Counted from the stretch's first letter, positions 27,293-36,804 are shown. The stretch: DNA of 64,000 bases from Bacteroidia bacterium (GCA_030654175.1 JAURXZ010000024.1:1-64000), one strand, 5' to 3'. A program made the numbers and translations. Notes: generated by a model from the letters alone, not told the origin.

Positions 27293-27999
27293 AGTTCGCG
27301 CAATTCTTTTAAAGTAATTTTTTTCTCATAAATAGCTTTACCAATGATAGCCCCCTCACATTTCATCTCTTTCAGTTTCACCAAATCAGCCATGGAAGAT
27401 ACACCTCCACTGGCGATGAGCGCGATTTTAGTTTTGCTTAAAATTTCAGTGTATAGTTCATTAGAGGTTCCCTGTAACATTCCGTCTTTTGCAATATCAG
27501 TGCAAATAACGTAGTTAACGCCTTTTTTTTGGTATTCATTAATAAAATCCACCACCTCTATTTCAGAACTTTCCAGCCAGCCATGAGTTGCAATTTTTCT
27601 GTTTATACAATCTGCTCCTAAAATTATTTTTTCGGCACCGAAAATGGTAAGCCACTCCAAAAACAAAACAGGGTCATTGGCTGCAACACTGCCACCTGTT
27701 ATTTGTGAAGCACCGTTTTCAAAAGCAATTTTCAGATCTTCATTGCTTTTTAAACCACCACCAAAATCAATTTTTAATTTTGTTTGCGTTGCGATCTCAT
27801 GCAAAATTTTATGATTCACAATATGCTTTGATTTAGCTCCATCCAGGTCAACCAAATGAAGATATTGAATGCCGTTATCTTCAAACTCTCTGGCTATCTC
27901 CAGCGGGTTTTCATTGTAAATTTTTTGAGTACTATAATCACCTTTGGTAAGTCGAACACACTTTCCGTTGATGATATCTATTGCAGGAATAATTCTCAT
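27286..27999 (-). CDS. hisA: ProFAR isomerase (phosphoribosylformimino-AICAR isomerase)
   Basis: 237 residues, (beta/alpha)8 barrel homologous to His[22 protein letters not shown] includes the catalytic Asp of the first strand, [19 protein letters not shown] and the C-terminal [13 protein letters not shown] with the second Asp, then IASGGV. Opens the ribose ring to yield PRFAR, the substrate of HisF/HisH. It starts 6 bp after hisH. Confidence 0.97.
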   Translation of the reverse strand: MRIIPAIDIINGKCVRLTKGDYSTQKIYNENPLEIAREFEDNGIQYLHLVDLDGAKSKHIVNHKILHEIATQTKLKIDFGGGLKSNEDLKIAFENGASQITGGSVAANDPVLFLEWLTIFGAEKIILGADCINRKIATHGWLESSEIEVVDFINEYQKKGVNYVICTDIAKDGMLQGTSNELYTEILSKTKIALIASGGVSSMADLVKLKEMKCEGAIIGKAIYEKKITLKELRELC

Positions 28000-28005
28000 T
28001 TTGAA

Positions 28006-28608
28006 TTAATATTTTATGATATCAGATTTTATTTCAAGAAAGTTTTTCAAAATTATTGTCCCAACATCGGCTGATTTTTCCGGGTGAAATTGAGTAGCAT
28101 AAAAATTGTTTTTTTGCATTGCAGCACTGAATGGTAAAATATAATCGCATATAGCAGTAGTGTTTTCACAAACTTCAGCATAGTAACTGTGCACAAAATA
28201 TACATTGTCTGATTCGCTGACACCTTTAAAAAGATCGCCTTTTAAATTTTGTAAATTGTTCCATCCCATATGTGGAACCAATTCTTTAGGTGGAAATTTC
28301 TTAACCTGCGTTTCAAAAACACCCATACATGCTGTATTTCCCTCTTCAGAATAAGTACACATGAGTTGCTGGCCCAAACAGATCCCTAAAACCGGTTGTT
28401 TTAATGACTTTATCAATTGGTCCAACTTCTTTTCTTTTAAATAATGCATCGCTGAGCTAGCTTCACCAACGCCAGGAAAAATCACCTTGTCGGCAATTTT
28501 AATTTGTTCAGGATCGTCCGTAACAATGCAGTTGTATCCTAATCGATTAATAGCATTTTCGACCGACATGATATTTCCTGCGTTGTATTTTATTATGACT
28601 ATTTTCAT
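28006..28608 (-). CDS. hisH: Imidazole glycerol phosphate synthase, glutaminase subunit
   Basis: 200-residue class I glutamine amidotransferase that delivers ammonia to HisF. The nucleophile Cys sits in PVLGICLGQQLM, the His/Glu pair in TQFHPEKSADVG. The oxyanion-side PGVGEA and HMGWNNL are typical. It lies 6 bp before hisA, and 92 bp separate it from hisB upstream, the only sizeable internal gap of the operon. Confidence 0.97.
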   Translation of the reverse strand: MKIVIIKYNAGNIMSVENAINRLGYNCIVTDDPEQIKIADKVIFPGVGEASSAMHYLKEKKLDQLIKSLKQPVLGICLGQQLMCTYSEEGNTACMGVFETQVKKFPPKELVPHMGWNNLQNLKGDLFKGVSESDNVYFVHSYYAEVCENTTAICDYILPFSAAMQKNNFYATQFHPEKSADVGTIILKNFLEIKSDIIKY

Positions 28609-28700
28609 AGGCGTAAGGTGTATGAATTAAGGATTAAGTACTTTTGTTCTTTCCATAAATATGTTTTTTCTACCCCTTAAATCCTTACTTTTTTTAACTC
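28609..28700. other. hisB-hisH spacer with imperfect repeats
   Basis: 92 bp of AT-rich DNA. TTAAGGATTAAG and CTTAAATCCTTA form an imperfect inverted repeat near its ends. No promoter box was clear. It may be an mRNA processing or stability element, or just another micro-repeat. Confidence 0.4.
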
Positions 28701-29792
28701 TTATAAACTTCCCTTAGTGCTTGGAATAGAAAAATTGTTGGTCTTACTTACCGCCATTTTTATTGCTTTTGCAAAAGCTTTGAAGATGGCTTCTATCTTA
28801 TGATGCTCATTCTCTCCCTCAGCTTTAATATTTAAATTACATTTTGCATTGTCGCTGAACGATTTAAAAAAGTGCATAAACATTTCAGCAGGCATTTCAC
28901 CAATTTTATCACGTTTAAATTCAGCTTCCCAAACCAACCAGGGTCTACCTCCAAAATCAATGGCAACCTGAGCCAAGCAGTCGTCCATGGGCAATAAAAA
29001 TCCATAGCGCTCAATTCCTTTTTTACTTCCCAGGGCTTTTAAAAAAGCTTCGCCAAGAGTAATAGCAACATCCTCGATAGTGTGGTGTTCATCAATATGT
29101 AAATCACCTTTTACTTTTACAAAAAGATCCATATTTCCATGTTTGGAAATTTGTTCGAGCATGTGGTCGAAAAACCCTAAACCTGTTGAAATAGTGCTTT
29201 TGCCAGAACCATCGAGATTAATTTCCACTTCGATATTGGTTTCAGAAGTTACCCTTTGCACTTTTGAGCTCCGTGGTTCTGATTTCAACAACTGATAAAT
29301 ATCTGCCCAGTTTAATGTTGACAGAGCGGCATCATCACATTTATCTTTACTTAAGTAAATACTTTTACACCCCATATTCTCAGCCAATTGCACATCTGTT
29401 AATCTATCACCGATCACGTACGAATTAGGTAGATCGTAATTACCTTTTAGGTAGTGGGTAAGCATGGCAGTTCCCGGTTTGCGCGTAAGCAAATTTTCAT
29501 GAGGGAATGATTTGTCAACAAGAATTTCTGAAAATTCAATTCCTTCATTTTTAAATGCCTGAATGATCTTGTTTTGTGCCGGCCAAAATGTTGTTTCAGG
29601 GAAAGAGGCTGTTCCCAGCCCATCCTGATTAGTAACCATTACTAAATCATAATCCAGTTCGCGGGCTATCCTGGAAAGGTATTGAAAAACTGCCGGATAA
29701 AACTCCAGCTTTTCCAAACTATCTAATTGAAGATCTACAGGTGGTTCAATCACCAAAGTTCCATCCCTGTCTATGAATAACACTTTTTTCAT
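28701..29792 (-). CDS. hisB: Bifunctional histidinol-phosphatase / imidazoleglycerol-phosphate dehydratase
   Basis: 363 residues. The N-terminal HAD phosphatase ([23 protein letters not shown], and [25 protein letters not shown]; residues 1 to about 165) is fused to IGP dehydratase ([42 protein letters not shown], and the late [17 protein letters not shown] manganese-site histidines). The fusion type is that of enterobacteria and many Bacteroidota. Its start overlaps the hisC stop by 4 bp. Confidence 0.97.
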   Translation of the reverse strand: MKKVLFIDRDGTLVIEPPVDLQLDSLEKLEFYPAVFQYLSRIARELDYDLVMVTNQDGLGTASFPETTFWPAQNKIIQAFKNEGIEFSEILVDKSFPHENLLTRKPGTAMLTHYLKGNYDLPNSYVIGDRLTDVQLAENMGCKSIYLSKDKCDDAALSTLNWADIYQLLKSEPRSSKVQRVTSETNIEVEINLDGSGKSTISTGLGFFDHMLEQISKHGNMDLFVKVKGDLHIDEHHTIEDVAITLGEAFLKALGSKKGIERYGFLLPMDDCLAQVAIDFGGRPWLVWEAEFKRDKIGEMPAEMFMHFFKSFSDNAKCNLNIKAEGENEHHKIEAIFKAFAKAIKMAVSKTNNFSIPSTKGSL

Positions 29793-30814
29793 TTTGTAAT
29801 TTTGCTTAATTCATTAATCAATTTTTTATTTTCTTCTGCAGTTCCAACCGTGATCCGGATGCAATTTTTTACAAGCGAATTTCTATTCCTGGTTATTACT
29901 TTTTGATCAACCAATTCATTATATATCCTGTTGGCATCTGCTGTTTCTATCAGGATAAAATTCGCATCAGAAGGATATACTTTGTTCACCACGGGCAACA
30001 TGGTTAATTGTTTTTCCAACCACTCCTTTTGTTCAATGATGATGGCTTTTCTTTTTTCAAATTCAGAATAGTTTTCCAAGGCATTTAAGGCTGCTTTCTG
30101 ATTGAGTTCGCTCACGTTGTAAGGCGATTTTACTTTATTGAACAAAGAAATTATTGAAATGTCCGCATACGCTGTACCCACTCTCGCTGCAGCTAATCCC
30201 CAGGCTTTACTGAACGTTTGGGAAACAATTAAATTAGGATATTGTTTTATTTTATTAATAAATGAACCGGCTGTGCTGAAATCAATATACGCTTCATCAA
30301 CAATAACAATTCCTTTGAATTTTTGTAGCACCAAATCAATATTTTCAATATTATTTCCTGTTGGATTATTCGGGGAACAAATAAATATTAGTTTTAATGA
30401 TGTATCATTCAAATAGTTTTCAAAAGCTGCAAAATCAATTTGAAAAGATGCGTTTAATGGCAATTTTATCAGTTCCACATCGTTTATTTCGGCCGAAACA
30501 TCGTACATTCCATAAGTAGGCGAAAAAGTGAGCGCCTTGTCTTTGCCAGGCTCACAAAATATCCGGAAAGCCAAATCAATTACTTCATCGCTGCCATTTC
30601 CAATAAAAATGTTTTCTACAGCAATTGATTTTAGTACACCCAATTTTGATTTTAATTCCTTTTGAAAAGGGTCAGGATAACGATTGAGTGTGCCAAAGGG
30701 ATTTTCATTAGCATCTAAAAACACACCTTCTTTTCCGGTAAACTCACTTCTTGCACTTGAATAAGGCTTTAAATTGAGAATGTTTTTGCGAACAATTTTT
30801 TCTAATTCAAACAT
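29789..30814 (-). CDS. hisC: Histidinol-phosphate aminotransferase
   Basis: 341 residues, fold type I PLP aminotransferase. Motifs: DANENPFG and [28 protein letters not shown], the Asp that binds the pyridine nitrogen in [10 protein letters not shown], and the Schiff-base Lys in [20 protein letters not shown]. Converts imidazole-acetol phosphate to histidinol phosphate between the two HisB reactions. One base separates it from hisD. Confidence 0.97.
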   Translation of the reverse strand: MFELEKIVRKNILNLKPYSSARSEFTGKEGVFLDANENPFGTLNRYPDPFQKELKSKLGVLKSIAVENIFIGNGSDEVIDLAFRIFCEPGKDKALTFSPTYGMYDVSAEINDVELIKLPLNASFQIDFAAFENYLNDTSLKLIFICSPNNPTGNNIENIDLVLQKFKGIVIVDEAYIDFSTAGSFINKIKQYPNLIVSQTFSKAWGLAAARVGTAYADISIISLFNKVKSPYNVSELNQKAALNALENYSEFEKRKAIIIEQKEWLEKQLTMLPVVNKVYPSDANFILIETADANRIYNELVDQKVITRNRNSLVKNCIRITVGTAEENKKLINELSKITK

Positions 30815-30815
30815 T

Positions 30816-32096
30816 TTACAAACTTTTTAATCTTAGTGTAACTGCATTTTTGTGAGCAAATAATTGTTCCGCTTCTGCCATCAATTCAATAGCAGGGCCA
30901 ATATTTTGTATCCCTTCCCTGCTCAACTCCTGAAAGGTAATTTTTTTAACAAAACTATCCAAAGATACTCCACTGTAACTGCGTGCATAACCATTTGTGG
31001 GCAGTGTATGATTAGTTCCGCTGGCATAATCTCCTGCACTTTCGCAGCTGTAATTTCCCAAAAAAACAGAACCTGCATTTGTTATTTCGGGTATCATTTT
31101 TTTTGCCTTAACAGTAGCTAAAATTAGGTGTTCGGGAGCATATAGATTACTGAATTCAGTACATTCATTAATGCTTTTTAAAACAATTGCTTTACTGTTT
31201 TTTAAGGCTTTTTCTGCGACCTCTTTGCGTGGCAAAGCCTTTAGTTGGTTTTTTAATTCAACAGTGATTTTGTCAAGCACTTTTTCATCATCCGACAATA
31301 AAATCACCTGACTGTCTGCACCATGCTCGGCTTGTGAAAGCAAATCGGCAGCAACAAAGGAGGGATTGCAGGATTTATCGGCAATGATAAGCACCTCACT
31401 TGGACCAGCAGGCATATCGATAGCTATACCTGATTGCTGAGCAGCCTGCTTGGCGGCTGTTACATATTGGTTACCTGGCCCAAATATCTTATCTGCTTTA
31501 GGAACGGTTTGGGTTCCAAAAGCCATTGCTGCGATTGCTTGAATGCCTCCAATAGAATAAACAGAAGTGATGCCCACCAAATTTGCGGTATATAAAATGG
31601 CAGGATCTATTTCTCCTTTTTTATCGGGAGGTGTACATAATACAATCTCTTTACATCCGGCTAATTTTGCAGGAATGCCCAACATCAAAACCGTTGAAAA
31701 CAAAGGAGCCGAACCTCCGGGTATATAAACACCTACTTTTTCAATAGCTCTGCTTTCGCGCCAGCAATTCACACCTTTGGTAGTTTCTATAACTCCGGAC
31801 GTTTCAATTTGTGCTGCATGGAATTTTTCAATATTGCTTTTGGCAAGTTGTATTGCGGCTTTTAATTCTTTTGGAATTTTTTTTGATGCATCGGAAATGA
31901 TTTTTTTAGTTACCACCAACGATCTTAAATCAACTTTATCAAAAAGGAGACTGTATTTTTTAAGGGCCTTATCACCATCTTTTTTTACATCAGTAAAAAC
32001 CTCATTGACCAAGGTGTTCAATTCCCCCTTTTCAACTGTAGGTCTTTGCGTTAACTTCAACCAGTCTTTTCTGTTTGGGTTTATTATTTTTTTCAT
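30816..32096 (-). CDS. hisD: Histidinol dehydrogenase
   Basis: Last two steps, histidinol to histidine with two NAD+. 426 residues from the ATG at 32096 (MKKIINPN); an in-frame TTG at 32117 is an unlikely start. Motifs: YIPGGSAPLFSTVLMLGIPAKLAGC, GGIQAIAAMAFGT, KIFGPGNQYVTAAKQ, DMPAGPSEVLIIAD, the zinc region SQAEHGADSQVIL, APEHLIL, and GNYSCESAGDYASGTNHTLPT. It sits 63 bp after hisG. Confidence 0.97.
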   Translation of the reverse strand: MKKIINPNRKDWLKLTQRPTVEKGELNTLVNEVFTDVKKDGDKALKKYSLLFDKVDLRSLVVTKKIISDASKKIPKELKAAIQLAKSNIEKFHAAQIETSGVIETTKGVNCWRESRAIEKVGVYIPGGSAPLFSTVLMLGIPAKLAGCKEIVLCTPPDKKGEIDPAILYTANLVGITSVYSIGGIQAIAAMAFGTQTVPKADKIFGPGNQYVTAAKQAAQQSGIAIDMPAGPSEVLIIADKSCNPSFVAADLLSQAEHGADSQVILLSDDEKVLDKITVELKNQLKALPRKEVAEKALKNSKAIVLKSINECTEFSNLYAPEHLILATVKAKKMIPEITNAGSVFLGNYSCESAGDYASGTNHTLPTNGYARSYSGVSLDSFVKKITFQELSREGIQNIGPAIELMAEAEQLFAHKNAVTLRLKSL

Positions 32097-32159
32097 GTTT
32101 CTCAAATCCTCTAACAAAGAGAGATGAATTTATTTATTTAACATTTCTATTTCCCTAAC

Positions 32160-33017
32160 TCAAAGCACCATTTTTTCAATTGGAAGTACAAGTATTCCTT
32201 GTGCACCCAATGTTTTGAGCTGATCAATAACAGCCCAGAACTCATCTTCTTTCACCACTGAATGTATGCTTACCCAACCTTCTTCACCTAATGGCAAAAC
32301 TGTAGGAGATTTCATTCCCGGTAAAATTGAAGATATTTGTGCAATGGCGCTAACGGGGGCATTAAGCAAAATATATTTATTCTCTGAAGCCGTTTTAACA
32401 GCCTTTATTCTGAACAAAAGTTTTTCTAAGATCTGTTGTTTTTCTTTGTTTAAGCTTTTATTAGAAATTAAAATAGCACTGCTTTGTGTTACTACTTCTA
32501 CTTCTTTTAGTCCATTCATCACCAGTGTACTGCCGGTACTAACAATATCAAAAATTGCATTGGCCAGACCTATTCCCGGAGCAATTTCCACACTGCCTCC
32601 AATCTCTTCAATTTCAACATTAATGCCTTTTTCATCAAAAAACTTTTTTAGAATTTTAGGATAGCTGGTAGCTACTTTTTTGTTATTGAAAAAAGATAAA
32701 CCTGTATAATTTTCTTCTTTGGGAATTGCTAAAGAGAGTTTGCACTTAGCGAATCCTAAATTTTCTACCGTGTGCACACTTTTGTTCTTTTCCCACACTT
32801 CGTTTTCGCCTAAGATGCCAATATCAGCAACGCCTTGCTCTACATATTGTGGTATATCATCATCACGCAGGAACAAGACCTCAATTGGGAAATTTTGGGC
32901 TTCCATTTTCAATTTCCGGTCGCCATTTGGAAGTTTGATGCCACAGTCTTTCAGGAGTTCCAGAGACTTTTCACTTAATCTTCCGCTTTTCTGAATTGCA
33001 ATTTTTAGTATAGTCAT
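32160..33017 (-). CDS. hisG: ATP phosphoribosyltransferase (long form)
   Basis: First step of histidine synthesis, ATP plus PRPP. 285 residues is the long, hexameric form with a C-terminal regulatory ACT-like domain (about residues 210-285), so feedback inhibition by histidine is expected and no HisZ is needed. Motifs: LKIAIQKSGRLSEKSLELLKDCG, VEQGVADIGILGENEV, and the PRPP loop IFDIVSTGSTLVMNGL. First structural gene of the operon, behind the leader peptide and terminator at 33066-33179. Confidence 0.97.
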   Translation of the reverse strand: MTILKIAIQKSGRLSEKSLELLKDCGIKLPNGDRKLKMEAQNFPIEVLFLRDDDIPQYVEQGVADIGILGENEVWEKNKSVHTVENLGFAKCKLSLAIPKEENYTGLSFFNNKKVATSYPKILKKFFDEKGINVEIEEIGGSVEIAPGIGLANAIFDIVSTGSTLVMNGLKEVEVVTQSSAILISNKSLNKEKQQILEKLLFRIKAVKTASENKYILLNAPVSAIAQISSILPGMKSPTVLPLGEEGWVSIHSVVKEDEFWAVIDQLKTLGAQGILVLPIEKMVL

Positions 33018-33065
33018 TGTCTTTGATTTTTTGTATCGGAATAAACTTCGGGGAAGGTAAAAGAA

Positions 33066-33093
33066 AAACCCGTCTGTTTACTCAGACGGGTTT
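33066..33093 (-). terminator. his operon attenuator (terminator hairpin)
   Basis: A perfect 11-bp stem AAACCCGTCTG / CAGACGGGTTT (loop of six), followed on the minus strand by TTCTTTTA, 48 bp before hisG. The proximal arm CGTCTGAG can pair instead with CTCTTAGACG (33143-33130 region), which spans the leader peptide stop codon, giving an antiterminator. Confidence 0.9.
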
Positions 33094-33134
33094 CGAAATA
33101 TTGTAAATTATTACACACATCAATTCCTTCTCGT

Positions 33135-33179
33135 CTAAGAGCCTGTATGAATATGATGATGTAATTGAATAAATATCAT
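33135..33179 (-). CDS. hisL: Histidine operon leader peptide
   Basis: A 14-codon frame MIFIQLHHHIHTGS ending in TAG, with four His codons in a run of five. It lies between the promoter and the attenuator hairpin of the his operon. When charged tRNA-His is scarce, the ribosome stalls on the CAT codons and leaves the sequence around the stop codon free to form the antiterminator; when His is plentiful, it covers that strand and the terminator forms. This is the classic attenuation logic known from enterobacterial hisL; here it is inferred from sequence. A weak AAGG lies ahead of the start. Confidence 0.9.
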   Translation of the reverse strand: MIFIQLHHHIHTGS

Positions 33180-33199
33180 TTTGTTGCCTTGTTATGAAA

Positions 33200-33207
33200 C
33201 AAAAGTA
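33200..33207 (-). promoter_or_regulatory. his operon -7 box
   Basis: TACTTTTG on the minus strand, 20 bp before the leader peptide start. No clear TTG was seen at -33. Confidence 0.6.
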
Positions 33208-33370
33208 ATAATACTTTTTTGATTCTGAAAAAAAATCTATTTACTGTTTATTAAAGTAAGATTATACAAGCACCCTTAATTAAGCATTAATATTAATAGG
33301 AATAAACTTTTTTAAATTTCAGAGCCTGTTTAAATTTTATATTAGAATAACAATATTGCTTATTGAAGCT

Positions 33371-33454
33371 AACGCACCTTTCTCGACTCCGCTCGAAATG
33401 ACCAATTTCACTAAAATTCCGAGCCTAGTTGAGAAATCTTGGCAAGCCTAGAAA
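33371..33454 (+). repeat. TTTCTCGAC dispersed element, copy 2
   Basis: AACGCACCTTTCTCGACTCC, GAAATGACCA, GAGCCTAGTTGAGAAATC and GCAAGCCTAGAAA align with the minus strand of 14221-14300. The inner inverted repeat is weaker here than in copy 1. Confidence 0.85.
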
Positions 33455-33507
33455 TTGTTTCAAATAAATTTCAAACAGGTTCTCAAACCAACAAATTATA
33501 ATAAAAA

Positions 33508-33540
33508 AAGTCGCACCCAATAAATTATCGGGTACGACTT
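33508..33540 (-). terminator. Terminator of the FadL-type porin gene
   Basis: AAGTCGCACCC pairs with GGGTACGACTT (one mismatch, 11-nt loop), followed on the minus strand by a run of T. It is 18 bp after the stop codon. Confidence 0.88.
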
Positions 33541-33557
33541 CCCTCACAAACAAAAAA

Positions 33558-35006
33558 CTAAAACTTAACTCCAAACGTTAACATAAAGCTTGAATTTCTG
33601 TAATCATTTTTTACAGAACTAAGATCGAGCCCCGTTGGATCATATAAATAACTGGTTTCGGAATATTTTGTGAATACATAAGCAAAATCTATAAAGTAGT
33701 TGTTTTCTCTAAAACCAATTCCCGCTGTATAACTGGTTCTGTTGGCGTTTTTGTTGTCTCCTGTTTTGAACGGACTTCCATACAAAGCGTAACCGGCCCT
33801 GAAACTAAGCGGGTCGAAACGAATTTCCCCACCAACCCTGATGTTTTGTGCTGAAGTGTATTTTGAACGTATTGTTTTATTAACATCTGCAAACACATTA
33901 GGGCTTGAATATAGCTGAGCATAGGTGTAATCGACATGTTCGTAATCAACATTCAATAAAGCATTTTTATTAATAATAAATCCTATGCTTCCCATAACTC
34001 TGAAAGGAGTTGTAACACTATAATCAAATGATCCTTTTGGAGAAACGGTATCATATTTTACACTTTCCAGATCTGATCTCATAGCGCTGCTGTATTCATC
34101 TTTTAAACCAAGAACAGTTGGAGTATGAATTGCAGCGCCTACACGGAACCAATCGGTTGGCTTAACAATAAAACCAAGCTTAAAATTAACACCGTTGCCC
34201 TTTGTATTTAGATCCTGAGAATAGGTAAATGATTTAAAATTCTGGATGGTGTCCTGGTCGTCAATTTCTTCATAAACAGATTCTTCAACATATCTTGCGT
34301 TTACAAAACCAACGGTACCACCCACCAATACTTTACCTTTGTAATTACCTCCAAAACTTAATACTGTTTCGCCCATTGAGCCTTTGCTTTCAACAGATTT
34401 CCGTTGCAATTGCCCATATCTTTTAATCACATGGTTGTACTGCAAATTCACTGAAGTATCGGGGTTAAGAAGATATGTCTGCCATGCCAGATCAGTTGAA
34501 AACCTATCAAAGTCATCACTTGAATGTCCGTTTGCATTTGCAACATAGGTATCAAGCAACGAACTTGTTTTATTACTTCCCTGCACGCTGGTGCGGCTAT
34601 GGAAATTATTGGTGCGGTTATATCCAAATCCGAAATTAAACGACTCCCATCCGGATCTATTGTTTTCCCTGGTGTTCCAGCTGGTTACCAGGCCAATATT
34701 ACCAAGGTTGAAATTTAATTTTCCATCTCCTGATTCCGAAGTATTATAGGACGATGAAGAGTGCTGAGAATAAATAGAAGGCGTGATAGTAAGTTCCGTT
34801 TTGCGGAACACAGCTATGCCGGCCGGGTTAAAACTCAATGTGGAGATGTCGCCACCCAAAGCACCCATAGAACCTGCCATAGAAGCAAAGCGAGCAGTTC
34901 CTCCAAAAGTTAATTGCGAGTATCTCATCGCGTCAATATCATTTTGAGCCGCTGTTGAAAAGGCATAGAATAATCCTACCCCTAGTATTAAGGTATATTT
35001 TTTCAT
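33558..35006 (-). CDS. OmpP1/FadL family outer-membrane transporter
   Basis: 482 residues with signal peptide (ILGVGLFYAFSTAAQ). The N-terminal hatch-like segment (DAMRYSQLTFGGTARFASMAGSMGALGGDISTLSFNPAGIAVFRKTELTITPS) with the G-x-x-NPA motif is diagnostic of the FadL/TodX family, in which the N-terminus plugs a 14-strand barrel. The strands continue to a terminal SSFMLTFGVKF. FadL proteins move long-chain fatty acids or other hydrophobic molecules. Bacteroidota members are often labelled hemin receptors without proof. The substrate cannot be assigned here. Confidence 0.92.
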   Translation of the reverse strand: MKKYTLILGVGLFYAFSTAAQNDIDAMRYSQLTFGGTARFASMAGSMGALGGDISTLSFNPAGIAVFRKTELTITPSIYSQHSSSSYNTSESGDGKLNFNLGNIGLVTSWNTRENNRSGWESFNFGFGYNRTNNFHSRTSVQGSNKTSSLLDTYVANANGHSSDDFDRFSTDLAWQTYLLNPDTSVNLQYNHVIKRYGQLQRKSVESKGSMGETVLSFGGNYKGKVLVGGTVGFVNARYVEESVYEEIDDQDTIQNFKSFTYSQDLNTKGNGVNFKLGFIVKPTDWFRVGAAIHTPTVLGLKDEYSSAMRSDLESVKYDTVSPKGSFDYSVTTPFRVMGSIGFIINKNALLNVDYEHVDYTYAQLYSSPNVFADVNKTIRSKYTSAQNIRVGGEIRFDPLSFRAGYALYGSPFKTGDNKNANRTSYTAGIGFRENNYFIDFAYVFTKYSETSYLYDPTGLDLSSVKNDYRNSSFMLTFGVKF

Positions 35007-35019
35007 AGTTTTAATTCTT

Positions 35020-35108
35020 TTATTATTGATATGTGAGATATGAATATTTTAGTATTGAGATCTGAGATCCGGGAGTGTAATCTCTCCCGGTCTCAAATCT
35101 TAAATCTA
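35020..35108. repeat. Word-like repeats between porin and low-complexity gene
   Basis: Short words GAGATATGA, GAGATCTGAGATC and CTCAAATCTTAAATCTAATCTTA fill the gap. GGGAG-TGTAAT-CTCCC (35072-35088) forms a short hairpin. Confidence 0.55.
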
Positions 35109-35116
35109 ATCTTAGT

Positions 35117-36676
35117 TTATCTTCTGCCGCCTCCAGATGCTGGAGTGGATGAACCGCTTCTTGAACCCGATGAAGTTGAAGAACCACTTCTTGAGCCACC
35201 TGAACTCATCGTTGAAGAACCACTTCTTGAGCTACCTTGGCTTCCACCAGCGTTACCCATTTGAGGAGATGATGACTGAGTTGATCTTGGTTTGTCATAA
35301 TTAGATTGCTCTCTGCGAGGTTTCTGTTGCTCTTGTTTTGGTTGATCATTTCTGGGAGCTGCTTGCTCTTGTCTCGGTTGATCATTACGAGGAGCTGCTT
35401 GCTCTTGTCTCGGTTGCTCATTACGAGGTTTTGCCTGCTCTTGTCTTGGTTGCTCATTACGCGGCTCTTCATTGCGTGGTTTTGCCTGTTCTTCAGTTTT
35501 TCCCCAACGATCAAATATAGGTTGTTCACTGCGTGGTTTTGCCTGCTCTTCACGTGGTTTTTGCTGATTGTTATTGGGTCTTTCTTCACGTGGTTTTGCC
35601 TGATCCTCACGTGGCTTTTGCTGATTGTTATTCGGCCTTTCTTCACGAGGTTTTGCCTGCACTTCACGTGGGTTTTGCTTATCGTCACGTGGTGGACTTA
35701 CAGTTCTGGAATTATTATCACGCACATTTAAATACGGGTTGTTATCTCTTCCTTTGGTTGATTCAAAAGGTTTTGATGTTTCTTTTTCAACTGCACTAAT
35801 ATATCTGTGCGCTAAAGTTGGTTGAGTTGTAGTACGTCCGTTAGCGCTGGTAGTGCTTCTTGGGCCATAATAATAACTGTTGTTATCATAGCTGTTAAAA
35901 TAATTATTGCTATTGTAACCATCGTTAAAACCATTGTAATACCCCTGATTGTAAGCATTTCCATATCCATAACCACCCATGTATGGATTATAACCATAGT
36001 AACCACCACCATATCCACCGTAACCTCCGTAACCACCGTATCCGCCATAACCGCAGCTACCATAAGGATTATACCAAGGATCGCAACCCCAACCTAAATT
36101 GGAATACCAGTAAGAACTAGGATTATACGTAAAAGCTGAATACGTTGCACCCCAAAAGTTATATCCCATGTAAACGCTGGTACCATAGTTATAAGGGTTA
36201 CCGGTATACCAATATGAATTGGTATAGTAGTTATCATAATACCCATAAGAACCTACGTTATTATGAAAACGTCTGAGACGAACTGAATATTCATCATCAT
36301 AATAATCATTATAATCAAAAGGCTGATCGTAATAATTATTGGTTACAGTGGTATTGCCATTCGCATCCGTTGATCTTTCGGTAGTTGAATAGTAATCATC
36401 AGGATTACTGCTTGATGATTGATTGGATTTGTTTTGATTTCCAGAAGTTTCATCCGCAGCTCTTTTTGCAGCCTCCTCTTTTCTTTTTTCCTGCTCAGCC
36501 AACTGCCTTTGTTTTTCCTGCTCGGCAAGTTGTTGACGTTTTTCTTTGTCCGCGGCAGCATCTTTTGATGAATAATAAATATCATCAGTGTAAACCTGTG
36601 CTTTTACAGTCTGTGGCGATGCACATACTGATAATGCAGCCATTGTGATAACTAAAAAGGTTAAGTTCGTTTTCAT
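35117..36676 (-). CDS. Low-complexity exported protein (Tyr/Gly-rich core, Pro-Arg-Gln repeats)
   Basis: 519 residues with a signal peptide (LVITMAALSVCASPQTVKAQ). Domains by composition: a charged coiled segment (EKRQQLAEQEKQRQLAEQEK, residues 40-72), an Asn/Ser linker, a Tyr/Asn/Gly-rich core (about 110-290) with a run of GGY triplets, imperfect repeats of QAKPREERPNNNQQKPRE and EQAKPRNEQPRQ (about 335-465), and a Ser/Gly-rich tail with SRSGSST repeats. Similar secreted Bacteroidota proteins exist, but none has a function known to me. The repeats give long spurious frames on both strands. It could form fibres, matrix or condensates, which is speculation. Divergent from proS. Confidence 0.85.
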   Translation of the reverse strand: MKTNLTFLVITMAALSVCASPQTVKAQVYTDDIYYSSKDAAADKEKRQQLAEQEKQRQLAEQEKRKEEAAKRAADETSGNQNKSNQSSSSNPDDYYSTTERSTDANGNTTVTNNYYDQPFDYNDYYDDEYSVRLRRFHNNVGSYGYYDNYYTNSYWYTGNPYNYGTSVYMGYNFWGATYSAFTYNPSSYWYSNLGWGCDPWYNPYGSCGYGGYGGYGGYGGYGGGYYGYNPYMGGYGYGNAYNQGYYNGFNDGYNSNNYFNSYDNNSYYYGPRSTTSANGRTTTQPTLAHRYISAVEKETSKPFESTKGRDNNPYLNVRDNNSRTVSPPRDDKQNPREVQAKPREERPNNNQQKPREDQAKPREERPNNNQQKPREEQAKPRSEQPIFDRWGKTEEQAKPRNEEPRNEQPRQEQAKPRNEQPRQEQAAPRNDQPRQEQAAPRNDQPKQEQQKPRREQSNYDKPRSTQSSSPQMGNAGGSQGSSRSGSSTMSSGGSRSGSSTSSGSRSGSSTPASGGGRR

Positions 36677-36743
36677 TTCAATAGGTTTTTAATTTGGGGA
36701 CGCTTTTAATTTGACAAACTCATCGGCAAAAGGTTTAATTTTC

Positions 36744-36751
36744 TACTTTTG
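36744..36751 (+). promoter_or_regulatory. -7 box of proS
   Basis: TACTTTTG, 53 bp before the proS start. No TTG was clear at -33. Confidence 0.55.
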
Positions 36752-36804
36752 TAAATGTAAGTCAAATGTAAAATTACAAATACTATACCACAAATAAAAA
36801 CCCT

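Larger units (their letters stand above)
33208..33557. other. Gene-free region upstream of the his leader
   Basis: Holds copy 2 of the TTTCTCGAC dispersed element (33371-33454) and the porin terminator (33508-33540). The rest is AT-rich without a recognisable gene. Confidence 0.7.

Noticed and set aside
35206-35688. 160-codon minus-strand frame and several plus-strand frames over the low-complexity gene
   Set aside because: They are frame-shifted readings of the PRNEQPRQEQ codon repeats, which lack stops in several frames; the frame with a signal peptide is the real one.
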